The position numbers were made by a program, and so were the translations under genes. Shown one piece after another: positions 1 through 7,573 of a stretch of 33,645 nt of DNA. The notes under the pieces are model-generated. The model ran no database searches and was not told the DNA's origin. It was given only the letters and a program-made list of their open reading frames with translations. The stretch's first letter is position 1, and each line of letters opens with the position of its first letter. The stretch comes from Patescibacteria group bacterium (lineage in GTDB: Bacteria > Patescibacteriota > Microgenomatia > UBA1406 > GWC2-37-13): the NCBI GenBank assembly GCA_026416375.1, contig JAOAFI010000006.1:1-33645 (forward strand), written 5' to 3'.

Positions 1-1
1 T

Positions 2-994
2 TCAAAAAATCAAATAATCTCTCTTTATCAATTTTTAAGAATAATAGAACTTTTTATTGTTTTTTTTATTGGAAACCAGATATTTAAAATAATTAAAGAA
101 AAAACATTTTTAAAAATTTTATTAATTTCTAGTCTTTTTCAATTGTTACTATCAACTCTTCAAATAAAATTTCAACATTCTCTTCAAGGTATTTTTTATT
201 TTTTTGGTGAAAGATTATTTAATTTATTAACTCCAGCAATTGCCAAAGCTAGCCTAAATGGAGTTGAATTTTTGCGGCCTTATGGAACTTTTTCTCATCC
301 TAATTCATTAGCTGGTTTTTTTCTTTTGATTTATTTTTTTATTTTAACTGAAGAAAAATTTAATCAATATTTTTTGTTAAAAAATCTCATTTTATTAATT
401 TCTTCAATCTTGATTTTTATTTCTTTTTCAAAAATTGCTATTTTAAGTTTTTTAATAATTAATATTTTATTTATATTTTTAAAAATTTTTGAGAATCAAA
501 AACAAAAAAAAGAAAAAATAATTTGTTACCCTTGTTTTTTTTCAAAAATTTTTATTTATTTTTTTACTTCGTTAATTTTTTTTAAAGCAATAACCGATCC
601 TTTAACATTAAAAAAAAGAGTTGAATTAATTAAAAACTCATTTGATATTATCTTAAATAATTTTATTTTTGGAGTTGGTATGGGCAATTATCTTTTAGCT
701 CAATCGCAATATGCTTTAAAATATCCTTTATTTTTTAATCAACCTGTTCATAATTTATTTTTATTATTTTTTGCTGAATTTGGTTTGATTTTAGGAGGTT
801 TAATAATTATTTTGTTTTTTAATAAAATAAAAAATTTAATTAAAAAAAATGTTTTTATTTTTTTGACAGTTTTTTTAACTGGATTATTTGATCACTATTG
901 GTGGACTTTAATCCAAAATAAAATAATTTTATTCTTTATTTATGGAATTGTTTCTAGTTCTTTTTTTATTTTTAAATTTAAATCAAAAAGCTGA
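2..994 (+). CDS. O-antigen ligase-like polymerase, 5' end outside the window
   Basis: The frame is open from the first bases of the window, so this is the C-terminal part (about 330 residues) of a longer gene; a TTG at 143 is an internal codon, not a convincing start. The protein is a multi-pass membrane protein with several long Phe/Ile/Leu segments. The block GERLFNLLTP, then LRPYGTFSHPNSLAG, then GVGMGNY and a later QPVHNLFLLFFAEFG segment match the Wzy_C O-antigen ligase/polymerase family as found in Patescibacteria. Members join or polymerise undecaprenyl-linked glycans on the outer side of the membrane; the substrate here is unknown. Its last 55 bases overlap, tail to tail, the end of the DUF5667 gene on the other strand. 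It ends in TGA. Confidence 0.75.
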   Translation, partial: SKNQIISLYQFLRIIELFIVFFIGNQIFKIIKEKTFLKILLISSLFQLLLSTLQIKFQHSLQGIFYFFGERLFNLLTPAIAKASLNGVEFLRPYGTFSHPNSLAGFFLLIYFFILTEEKFNQYFLLKNLILLISSILIFISFSKIAILSFLIINILFIFLKIFENQKQKKEKIICYPCFFSKIFIYFFTSLIFFKAITDPLTLKKRVELIKNSFDIILNNFIFGVGMGNYLLAQSQYALKYPLFFNQPVHNLFLLFFAEFGLILGGLIIILFFNKIKNLIKKNVFIFLTVFLTGLFDHYWWTLIQNKIILFFIYGIVSSSFFIFKFKSKS

Positions 995-1500
995 TTGATA
1001 TCTTCTTGAAGTCCTTGAGGTGAAGATTTCATAATTTCGTTAATAAGTTCATTATGTTTAGCATTTGAAAGCTTAACTAATTCTAAAAAACTTGAAGGCG
1101 CCTGATTGCCTTGTTTTTTTGCCTCTTTTAAAAGAAAGATAATTTTTTCAAAATATTTTTCAGCTTTAGAAAAAGTATTAATTGATGATTGATGTTTTCC
1201 TTTTTTAGCTAAAGCTAAAGCCATTGCCACTCTTTTATCAGAATAATTAAGATATAAATATGCTTTTTTTAAATTATCTCTTGTTAAAAACTCATTAATT
1301 CGATCTCGAGTAATTTTTAAAAAATAAAGAGGATGATCGGGTAAAATTCCAGGATATGGAAGATCATAAACAACTCTTTCTCTAGAAGTATTAATTGATA
1401 CACTTGAAGATTCCATTACAAAATATGTCATTGCCGGAAAAACTATTATGGTAAAAAAAATAAGAAAAATCTTTCCAAATCTCTCTAAAAAAGAATTCAT
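940..1500 (-). CDS. DUF5667 domain protein, membrane-anchored
   Basis: A protein of 186 residues with one N-terminal membrane segment (about residues 9-28) followed by an extracytoplasmic part. The motif YDLPYPGILPDHPLYFLK (residues 45-62) is the signature of DUF5667, a domain of unknown function common in Patescibacteria and actinobacteria; the rest is helical and charged. A TATAAT at 1514-1519 (minus strand) lies 13 nt before the ATG, just downstream of the HU terminator, so the gene probably has its own promoter and a leader of about 6 nt. Its 3' end overlaps the O-antigen ligase-like gene by 55 bases. The function is not known. Confidence 0.8.
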   Translation of the reverse strand: MNSFLERFGKIFLIFFTIIVFPAMTYFVMESSSVSINTSRERVVYDLPYPGILPDHPLYFLKITRDRINEFLTRDNLKKAYLYLNYSDKRVAMALALAKKGKHQSSINTFSKAEKYFEKIIFLLKEAKKQGNQAPSSFLELVKLSNAKHNELINEIMKSSPQGLQEDINQLFDLNLKIKKELETIP

Positions 1501-1531
1501 ATATATAAATATTATTATACTAAAAAAGCCC

Positions 1532-1570
1532 TAAAAAAACAATCAGGCACTAATTAAGCGCCTGATTGTT
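1532..1570 (-). terminator. Rho-independent terminator of the HU gene
   Basis: A perfect 11-bp stem, AACAATCAGGC (1538-1548) with GCCTGATTGTT (1560-1570), encloses an 11-nt loop. Read on the minus strand it is followed at once by a run of T (1539-1533). It starts 18 nt after the HU stop codon. The plus strand has no T-run after the stem, so it acts in one direction only. Confidence 0.9.
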
Positions 1571-1587
1571 ATGAAAAAATATTTATT

Positions 1588-1860
1588 TTATTTAATCATT
1601 CTTTTTAATGATTTTCCAGCAGTAAATCCTGGAGTTTTTGTAGCTGGAATTTGAATTTCAGCACCAGTTTGAGGATTGCGTCCTTTTCTGGCTGCTCTTT
1701 TTCTTACCATAAATGTTCCAAATCCAGTAACAATTACTTTTTCTCCTCTTTTTAAAGCTTCAGTCATTGTTGAAAAAACTGTTGAAACAGCTTCTTTAGC
1801 TGCTTTAGCTGTAAGACCAGCTTTTTTAGCAACTTGAGCAATTAAATCAGCTTTTGTCAT
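1588..1860 (-). CDS. hup: HU family DNA-binding protein
   Basis: A histone-like nucleoid protein of 90 residues that binds and bends DNA as a dimer. The usual order is visible: N-terminal helices ([17 protein letters not shown]), the [25 protein letters not shown] segment and the arm, ending in [12 protein letters not shown]. The start is taken at ATG 1860, not at GTG 1869: the GTG is part of the Shine-Dalgarno sequence itself (AGGAGG at 1874-1869, 8 nt before the ATG). This is one of very few strong Shine-Dalgarno sites in the window, fitting a highly translated gene. It has a canonical promoter upstream and a clean terminator downstream, so it is monocistronic. Confidence 0.95.
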   Translation of the reverse strand: MTKADLIAQVAKKAGLTAKAAKEAVSTVFSTMTEALKRGEKVIVTGFGTFMVRKRAARKGRNPQTGAEIQIPATKTPGFTAGKSLKRMIK

Positions 1861-1911
1861 TTTTTTCACCTCCTTTTTTTTAAAACTTATAATAAATAAA
1901 TAATCAATAAC

Positions 1912-1940
1912 AGAATAGTAGTTTTTTGGCTTTGTGTCAA
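1912..1940 (-). promoter_or_regulatory. Promoter of the HU gene
   Basis: On the minus strand TTGACA (1940-1935) and TATTCT (1917-1912) are separated by exactly 17 nt. Transcription would start near 1905, leaving a leader of about 45 nt that carries the Shine-Dalgarno site. The -35 is a perfect consensus and the -10 matches 4 of 6. Confidence 0.75.
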
Positions 1941-2050
1941 GCTATATTTAAAATATCTTATTATAACAATCTATATCAAATTAGGGCTTTGGAGCAATAA
2001 GAAATCTAAAAAAATAGTCATTATTTATTATTTTTATTTTCTTCAAAATA

Positions 2051-2108
2051 GATTTCCGCCTTCGCAGAAACGAATGACAAAATAAAACTAAATCCGCCAG
2101 CTGGCAGA
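2051..2108. repeat. Two REP-like palindrome remnants in the HU-RNase Y spacer
   Basis: The 421-base spacer 1870-2290 holds no convincing gene. It contains the HU promoter and, here, two G+C-richer islands in very A+T-rich DNA: TTCCGCCTTCGCAGAAA followed by CGAATGACAAA (2053-2080), and the near-palindrome TCCGCCAGCTGGCAGA (2093-2108, 7 of 8 pairs). Both resemble the short CCGCC-TTCG and CCGCCAGCTGGCGG intergenic repeats seen across many bacterial genomes, but carry substitutions, so they look like decaying copies. The likeness is from memory, not from a search. Confidence 0.45.
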
Positions 2109-2152
2109 CAAAACTTAAAATTATAACTTTAAACTAAAATTTGTTAACTTTC

Positions 2153-2244
2153 AAAACTCGCCAACTTTCTAAACTCTCAAACTTAATAAAAAACTCACAA
2201 AACTTTCTTAACCTGCTAAATTAATTAATTTTTAATAAATTAAT
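2153..2244. repeat. Imperfect intergenic repeat, copy 1
   Basis: An A+T-rich non-coding stretch starting AAAACTCGCCAACTTTCTAA and ending TAATTTTTAATAAATTAAT. The same two blocks in the same order occur at 27868-27922, with small indels and a shorter middle part. The rest of the spacer up to the end of the RNase Y gene is low-complexity A/T with nothing recognisable. Confidence 0.45.
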
Positions 2245-2290
2245 GATTTAAAAATTTAAAATTAGAAATTAAAAATTTAAACTATGTGTT

Positions 2291-3748
2291 TTATATTTTT
2301 GTGCTTGCTTCAGCTCGATATTCGCGGATAACTGTGATTTTTATCTGTCCTGGAAAAACTTCAAATTTTTTCTCAAGTTCTTCTTTTATCTTTTGAGCTA
2401 AAATTACAGTGTCATCATCTGTTATTTCTTCAGGAACAACAATTACTCTTAATTCTCTGCCAGCTTGAAGAGCATAAGCTTCTTTAACTCCTTTTTTAGT
2501 TTTAGCAGTTTCTTCAATTGTTTTAATTCTTTTTAAATACTCCTCAAAATCTTCATGTCTTGCTCCAGGTCTTCCGCCGGAAACAGCATCAGCAATATAA
2601 ACAATTATTGCCTCAATTGAAGAAAAAGGAATATCTTCATGATGAGAAGCAACACAAGAAATAACACTTTCTGGAAAACGATATTTTTTCAAAATCTCAA
2701 CCCCTAAATCAACATGAGATCCTTCTTTATCAGTAATTACTTTTCCAATATCATGAAGAAGGCAGCCAAGTTTAACAACATTAACATCTGCTTTAAGTTC
2801 ATAAGCTAAAGCAACACCAATCTTTGTTTCTTCTAATGTGTGAGCAATCATATTTTGGCCATATGAATAGCGGTATTTAAATTTTCCTAAAAGCTGAGTA
2901 ATTTCTTTAGGCAGATTAAAAACGCCTACTCGATGAGCCAAATCTTCACCAGCCTTATATATCTCTTTTTCAATATCTTCTTTTGTTTTTTTGACAATTT
3001 CTTCAATTCTCTGCGGTTGAATCCGTCCGTCTTTTATTAATCTTTCAAGAGAAACTCTAGCAATTTCTCTTCTTATAGCATCAAATGAAGAAAGTTTGAT
3101 CACTTTTTCTTCCTCCAAATCAACATCAACTCCTGTTGCTAGTTCAAAAGTTCGAATATTTCTTCCATCTTTTCCAATAATTCTACCTTTATACTCATCA
3201 TTTGGAAGATTAACAACAGATAAAGTATATTCAGCAACATAATCAATAGCTCCATATCTCATCGCATCAACTAAAATACTTTTTGCTTTTTCATCAGTTT
3301 TAGCTTTAATTTCTTCTTCGGCGTTTTTTATTTTTAAAGCAATTTCCTGTTTTAATTTTTCTTCCCAGCCACGAAGAAGAAGTTCTTTTGCTTCATCTTT
3401 AGTCATCTTAGAGATTTTTTCAAGTTTAGAAAGCATCTCATTTCTTTTTTCTTCAATTTCTTTTTTTAATTTTTCAACATAAGCTTTAATATCATCAACT
3501 GATTGTTTTTGTCTTTCAATTAATTTTTCTTTTTCTTCAAGCAAATCTTCTCTTTTACTAAGTCTTTTCTCCATTTCAATTGCAGTTGAAGCAATTTCTG
3601 TGGCTTTTTTTTCTGCTTCATTTTTTATCTTTTCAGCCTCAATTTTTGCTTGAGCTAAAATTTCTTCAGCTTGCTGACGAGCTTTATTTATAAGTTCTTC
3701 TTGAGTTTTTTTTATTGAGATAAATTTACGAAAAAATTTTTGTAGCAT
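2291..3748 (-). CDS. rny: Ribonuclease Y, apparently without a membrane anchor
   Basis: An endoribonuclease that initiates mRNA decay. In order: a charged coiled coil (about residues 15-155), a KH domain with GRIIGKDGRN (188-197), and an HD domain with HD at 332-333 (LLHDIGK) and a conserved HH at 369-370, then the usual C-terminal domain ending in EYRAEA. RNase Y normally begins with a hydrophobic helix that fixes it to the membrane; here the N-terminus (MLQKFFRKFISIKKTQEE) is basic and leads straight into the coiled coil. An in-frame TAA lies three codons before the ATG, so no anchor can be added by moving the start. Length (485) is a little below the usual 510-520, as expected from that loss. 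No Shine-Dalgarno site is visible. Confidence 0.95.
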   Translation of the reverse strand: MLQKFFRKFISIKKTQEELINKARQQAEEILAQAKIEAEKIKNEAEKKATEIASTAIEMEKRLSKREDLLEEKEKLIERQKQSVDDIKAYVEKLKKEIEEKRNEMLSKLEKISKMTKDEAKELLLRGWEEKLKQEIALKIKNAEEEIKAKTDEKAKSILVDAMRYGAIDYVAEYTLSVVNLPNDEYKGRIIGKDGRNIRTFELATGVDVDLEEEKVIKLSSFDAIRREIARVSLERLIKDGRIQPQRIEEIVKKTKEDIEKEIYKAGEDLAHRVGVFNLPKEITQLLGKFKYRYSYGQNMIAHTLEETKIGVALAYELKADVNVVKLGCLLHDIGKVITDKEGSHVDLGVEILKKYRFPESVISCVASHHEDIPFSSIEAIIVYIADAVSGGRPGARHEDFEEYLKRIKTIEETAKTKKGVKEAYALQAGRELRVIVVPEEITDDDTVILAQKIKEELEKKFEVFPGQIKITVIREYRAEASTKI

Positions 3749-3767
3749 ATTATTTTAAATTAAAGAA

Positions 3768-3895
3768 GCTTAAGGCAGATTTTTATTATTTAAATGACAG
3801 CGTTCGCGTCTGATCTAATTTTGTTTTAAAACTTAATTTTTTATCTGTCATTTTTTAATTTAAAAATTTTAAAATCAATTAAAATCGCCTTAAGC
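3768..3895. repeat. Nested inverted repeat between rny and recX (MITE-like or structured RNA)
   Basis: GCTTAAGGC (3768-3776) and GCCTTAAGC (3887-3895) are perfect inverted copies. Inside them AAATGACAG (3792-3800) and CTGTCATTT (3845-3853) are again perfect inverted copies, and the sequence between the two levels is similar in both arms apart from about 18 extra bases on the right. A GCGTTCGCG core lies near the left inner arm (3800-3808). The element fills most of the 166-base spacer. No open reading frame or target duplication is seen. Confidence 0.55.
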
Positions 3896-3914
3896 AATTT
3901 TTAATAAATATATT

Positions 3915-4391
3915 TTACTCTTTTTTTGACAATAGTTCAAATGTTTTTTTTGCTGTTTCATAAGAAAAACCCTTTGAAACAAGAAATCTTAAAGATTTTT
4001 CTAATTTTCGTTTAAAATCCAAATTTTTAAATCGAGACCATCTTTTTTTTAAAATCGCAAAAGCAACATTTTCTTCATCTATTTGATTTAAAGAAAAATA
4101 TTTTTCAATTAAATCATTATTTATTCCTTTTAAGATCAGTTCTTTTTTTAAAAGATTTTTACCTTTTGGCTTTAATAAAAGCCTATTTTTTATATACATT
4201 TCAACAAATTTTTCATCATCAATAAGACCTTGTTCTTTTAATTTTTCAATTACTTTTTCAACATCATCTCTTGACCAATGAGTTTTAATAATTTTTTTAC
4301 AAAGATAGTCTCTTATTTCTTTTTCAGTGCGGGGGCGAAATTTTAGAAAAAAATAAGCTTTGTTAAGCAAAGGAAGCAAATACTCATTCAT
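3915..4391 (-). CDS. recX: RecX family regulatory protein
   Basis: RecX binds RecA filaments and limits RecA activity; it lies directly downstream of recA on the same strand, the usual arrangement. The protein (158 residues from ATG 4391) is all helical and basic, with the family pattern of repeated three-helix units: FRPRTEKEIRDYL, then LIDDEKFVEMYIKNRL and KGKNLLKKELILKGI, then a third unit ending KGFSYETAKKTFELL. The start is put at ATG 4391 rather than the in-frame ATG 4412 because TATTAT (4403-4398) stands exactly 6 nt before 4391, the leaderless promoter layout seen at several other genes here. Thus recX may have its own promoter despite following recA. Confidence 0.9.
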   Translation of the reverse strand: MNEYLLPLLNKAYFFLKFRPRTEKEIRDYLCKKIIKTHWSRDDVEKVIEKLKEQGLIDDEKFVEMYIKNRLLLKPKGKNLLKKELILKGINNDLIEKYFSLNQIDEENVAFAILKKRWSRFKNLDFKRKLEKSLRFLVSKGFSYETAKKTFELLSKKE

Positions 4392-4475
4392 AATACAATA
4401 ATAAAATTTCAATAACTAAATAGTTTTTATTATTCAATATCAGCTATGGTAATTGTGAATATTTAAAACACTTGA

Positions 4476-5462
4476 TTATTGTTTTTTTGTTATTTGTTTT
4501 ATCAGCTGTTCTTTTAGTTTTTCATCTTTTGCTAAAACTGATTTTACTTCTTCTTTTCCTTGACCAAGCATTTTTTCGCCAAGTTTAAAAAATGAACCTG
4601 ACCGGGTAATAATTCCCAAAGAAATTGCTGTATCAATTAATGCTTCTTCTTTATCAACGCCCAAAGCAGTGATTACTAATTCTGCTTCTCTAAATGGCGG
4701 AGCCACTTTATTTTTAACTACTTTAACTCTAACTCTAGCACCATATACTTGATTGTTCTTTTTTAAAGTTTCAATCTTTCTAACATCCATTCTCACTGAT
4801 GCATAAAATTTTAAAGCTAGTCCGCCTGGTGTTGTTTCTGGATTGCCAAACATTATGCCAACCTTAAGCCTTATTTGATTGGTAAAAATTACTGTTGTTT
4901 TTGATTTTGAGACAATACCAGTAAGCTTTCTAAGCGCTTGAGACATAAGTCTAGCTTGAAGGCCAATCTGAGATTCACCCATTTCACCCTCAATTTCGCT
5001 TCGAGGAACAAGAGCAGCTACAGAATCAATTACAATCAAATCCACTCCTCCTGATCGAATCAAAGTCTCAGCAATTTCTAAAGCCTGCTCACCCGTGTCA
5101 GGCTGAGAAACCAAAAGATCATCAAGCTTGACTCCAAGAGTTTTTGCCCATTCTGGATCAAGAGCGTGTTCAGCATCAATAAAAGCTGCCACCCCTCCTT
5201 GTTTTTGAGCCTGGGCAATAATTGAAAGGCAGATTGTTGTTTTTCCTGATGATTCAGGCCCAAAAATCTCAATAATTCTTCCCTTTGGAATTCCATAAAC
5301 TCCCAAAGCTAAATCAAGAGAGGCAATTCCAGTTGGAATAATATCAACCGGCACTGCTGGTCCTTGGCCAAAACGCATAATCGAGCCTTTACCAAACTGT
5401 TTTTGAATCTGCTCAATGGCTAAATTGATTGCTTGTTTTTTTTGAGAATCTTGATTTTTCAT
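4476..5462 (-). CDS. recA: Recombinase RecA
   Basis: The strand-exchange ATPase of homologous recombination and SOS induction. Walker [10 protein letters not shown] is at residues 68-76, Walker B is [10 protein letters not shown] at about 141-150, and the DNA-binding loop and the family signature [16 protein letters not shown] are all present. The length (328) is at the short end because the acidic C-terminal tail of enterobacterial RecA is missing. The 79-base upstream spacer holds a TTGACA on the minus strand (5530-5525) but no -10 at a good distance, so I do not assign a promoter. No SOS box was recognised. Confidence 0.97.
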   Translation of the reverse strand: MKNQDSQKKQAINLAIEQIQKQFGKGSIMRFGQGPAVPVDIIPTGIASLDLALGVYGIPKGRIIEIFGPESSGKTTICLSIIAQAQKQGGVAAFIDAEHALDPEWAKTLGVKLDDLLVSQPDTGEQALEIAETLIRSGGVDLIVIDSVAALVPRSEIEGEMGESQIGLQARLMSQALRKLTGIVSKSKTTVIFTNQIRLKVGIMFGNPETTPGGLALKFYASVRMDVRKIETLKKNNQVYGARVRVKVVKNKVAPPFREAELVITALGVDKEEALIDTAISLGIITRSGSFFKLGEKMLGQGKEEVKSVLAKDEKLKEQLIKQITKKQ

Positions 5463-5541
5463 AAAAAAATTTAAAAATTTATAAAAATTTTAATTGTTAT
5501 AATTCTTATTTATTTTTTTAATTTTGTCAATGGACTATAAC

Positions 5542-6456
5542 CTACAAAAGATAAATTAAGCTGATGATAATCGCTCCCCAAACAAAAATAGTAATAATTA
5601 AAGGAATATCTGAAGTAATGAGTTTTTCCGGCCTTTCTCCTTCGTACTTTTCATATAAAAGTTGAGCATAACGAGTAATGCCGTAAACCACAAAAGGAAT
5701 AGTAATCATCATTAATTTTCTAGTTTCAAGATAAGGAAAATACTGATGAAAAAAAGAAGAAAAAAGAGTTTTTATTTCCGGCGGTTTTTCAAAATAAGTA
5801 TAAAATGAATAGCTAATAATAGCGCTTGTAGCTGAAGTGTAAGTTAAAAAATCTAAAAAATGTTCATTATAGCGATAAAGGGAAATTCTCGCCTCTTTTC
5901 CTTGGGCAACAAGCTCAGCGTGGCGTTTAACCGAAGCCATAAAAAGCGAAATAAAAAATATTGTCAACATCATCCAAATTGGTATGTAATAACCGGAAAC
6001 AATCACTCCGGCATAAGCCCTAATAACAAAAGAAGATGAAATAATAAAAATATCAATTACTGGATATCTTTTCAAAAAAAGAGAGTAAAAAAAATGAAGA
6101 ATAATAAAAACAAAACTAATAAAGAAAAAGTTTAAAGAAAAAAACAAACTTAAAATTAAAGAAACAATTGTCAAAATAAAAAAAATAAATGTTGCTTGAG
6201 GTAAAGATATTTTGCCTGAAGCAATCGGCCGATTTTTTTTCAGACGATGTTTGATGTCATAAGGATAATCAATAATATCGTTTAAAATATAAGATGCTGA
6301 TGACAAAAGACAAAAAACCAAAAAAGCATAAAAAGTTTTAAAAAAAATCTCTCCTTCAAAAAGCTTGCCAGAAAAAATAATTGAAGTAAAAATAATAAAA
6401 TTTTTTATCCATTGACTAACACGAAATGCTTTAAGTAAAATTAAAAAACGTTTCAT
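5542..6456 (-). CDS. UbiA-family prenyltransferase, decaprenyl-phosphate phosphoribosyltransferase-like
   Basis: An integral membrane prenyltransferase of 304 residues with about eight hydrophobic helices. The first Asp-rich motif of the UbiA superfamily is present as N59-D60-x-x-D63-x-x-x-D67, followed by KKNRPIASGKI. The C-terminal RYAQLLYEKYEGERPEKLITSD segment is typical of the branch that transfers phosphoribose to polyprenyl phosphate (first step to decaprenyl-phospho-arabinose) rather than of quinone enzymes. This suggests a lipid-linked pentose donor for an envelope glycan, in line with the nearby O-antigen ligase-like and glycosyltransferase genes. The exact substrate is inferred. 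The gene is divergent from the isomerase gene across only 23 bases. Confidence 0.8.
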   Translation of the reverse strand: MKRFLILLKAFRVSQWIKNFIIFTSIIFSGKLFEGEIFFKTFYAFLVFCLLSSASYILNDIIDYPYDIKHRLKKNRPIASGKISLPQATFIFFILTIVSLILSLFFSLNFFFISFVFIILHFFYSLFLKRYPVIDIFIISSSFVIRAYAGVIVSGYYIPIWMMLTIFFISLFMASVKRHAELVAQGKEARISLYRYNEHFLDFLTYTSATSAIISYSFYTYFEKPPEIKTLFSSFFHQYFPYLETRKLMMITIPFVVYGITRYAQLLYEKYEGERPEKLITSDIPLIITIFVWGAIIISLIYLL

Positions 6457-6479
6457 TTATTAATTTAATTATAACAAAT
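6457..6479. promoter_or_regulatory. Compact divergent promoter with overlapping -10 elements
   Basis: Only 23 bases separate the two divergent start codons. TATAAT reads on the minus strand at 6473-6468 (11 nt before the prenyltransferase ATG) and TATAAC on the plus strand at 6470-6475 (4 nt before the isomerase ATG). Any -35 elements must lie inside the coding sequences, and leaders must be almost absent. The plus-strand -10 is rather close to the ATG, so its assignment is weak. Confidence 0.4.
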
Positions 6480-7562
6480 ATGATTAGTCTTGATGATATT
6501 AAAAAAATTTTAAGACTTCAAGGAGGAGATAAAGTAATTATTTCAGTTAATTCTTTAGCGCTTCAGCTTGAACAATCTTTTAATGAATCTTTAGCTGTTG
6601 ATTTTGAAAACAAATATTTAAAAAAGATTGAAAATATTGTTGTCTGCGGTATGGGCGGATCAAGATTTCCAGCTTTTATAATTAAAGAACTTTTTAAAGA
6701 AAGTTTAAAAAAACCAGTTATTATCAATGATAATTATAATCTTCCATATTTTGTTAATGAAAAAACTTTGGTGATTTTATCTTCTTATTCAGGAACAACT
6801 GAGGAAGTATTGGCAATGGCAAACCAGGCAAAAGAGAAAAAAGCAAAAATAACAGGATTAACCGTTGGCGGAGAGTTAAAAGATTTTTTTGAGAAAAATA
6901 ATTATCCTTTTTATTTAATTAGGCCTTTTTATAACCCTTCAAATCAGCCAAGAATCGGCTTTGGATATTTTGTTGGAGGAATTTTAGGATTGCTTTTTAA
7001 ACTAAATTTAATTGATGAGAAAAAAGAAAATATTTATCAGGCAATTGGGTTTTTAAAAAATAAAATTAATGATTATAAAATTGAGGTTGAGACTAAAAAA
7101 AATAAAATAAAACAATTAGCTCAAGAAATTTATCAAAAATATCCCTTTTATATTGTTTCAGAACATTTAGCTGGCGTTGGCAATGCTGTGGCTAATCAGA
7201 CTAATGAAACTGCCAAATCAATCTCTGATTTTCGAATTATTCCTGAACTCAATCATCATTTAATGGAAGGATTAAAATTTCCAGAAGCAATAAAAAATCT
7301 TTTAGTTTTTGTTTTTTTCTACTCTTCTTCTTATTCATTATCTATTCAAAAAAGATATTTAATCACTAAAGAAGTGGTTGAGAAAAATCAGATAAAAACT
7401 ATTTGGTTTGAGCTTGAAGGAAAAACAAAAATCGAACAAGCTTTTGAACTGATGGCTGTTGGAAGTTTTTTGTCATTGTATTTATCAGTTTTATATGAAC
7501 AAGATCCGAAAATTATTCCTTATGTTGATTATTTTAAGAAAAAACTAAAAGAGATGAAATAA
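6480..7562 (+). CDS. Bifunctional phosphoglucose/phosphomannose isomerase
   Basis: This enzyme interconverts glucose-6-P or mannose-6-P with fructose-6-P, linking central carbon metabolism to mannose-containing glycans. The 360-residue protein has a first SIS domain with CGMGGSRFPA (56-65) and LSSYSGTTEEVLAMA, and a second with EHLAGVGNAVANQTNETAKS and the NHHLMEGL segment that carries the catalytic His of the archaeal-type PGI/PMI enzymes. The length is normal for the family. Neighbours on both sides run on the opposite strand, so it is probably transcribed alone. Confidence 0.9.
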   Translation: MISLDDIKKILRLQGGDKVIISVNSLALQLEQSFNESLAVDFENKYLKKIENIVVCGMGGSRFPAFIIKELFKESLKKPVIINDNYNLPYFVNEKTLVILSSYSGTTEEVLAMANQAKEKKAKITGLTVGGELKDFFEKNNYPFYLIRPFYNPSNQPRIGFGYFVGGILGLLFKLNLIDEKKENIYQAIGFLKNKINDYKIEVETKKNKIKQLAQEIYQKYPFYIVSEHLAGVGNAVANQTNETAKSISDFRIIPELNHHLMEGLKFPEAIKNLLVFVFFYSSSYSLSIQKRYLITKEVVEKNQIKTIWFELEGKTKIEQAFELMAVGSFLSLYLSVLYEQDPKIIPYVDYFKKKLKEMK

Positions 7563-7573
7563 TTACCGCATAA

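Noticed and set aside
5496-5530. recA promoter using TTGACA (5530-5525) on the minus strand
   Set aside because: The nearest good -10 (TATAAC, 5501-5496) is 23 nt away, too far; nothing better is visible at 16-18 nt.
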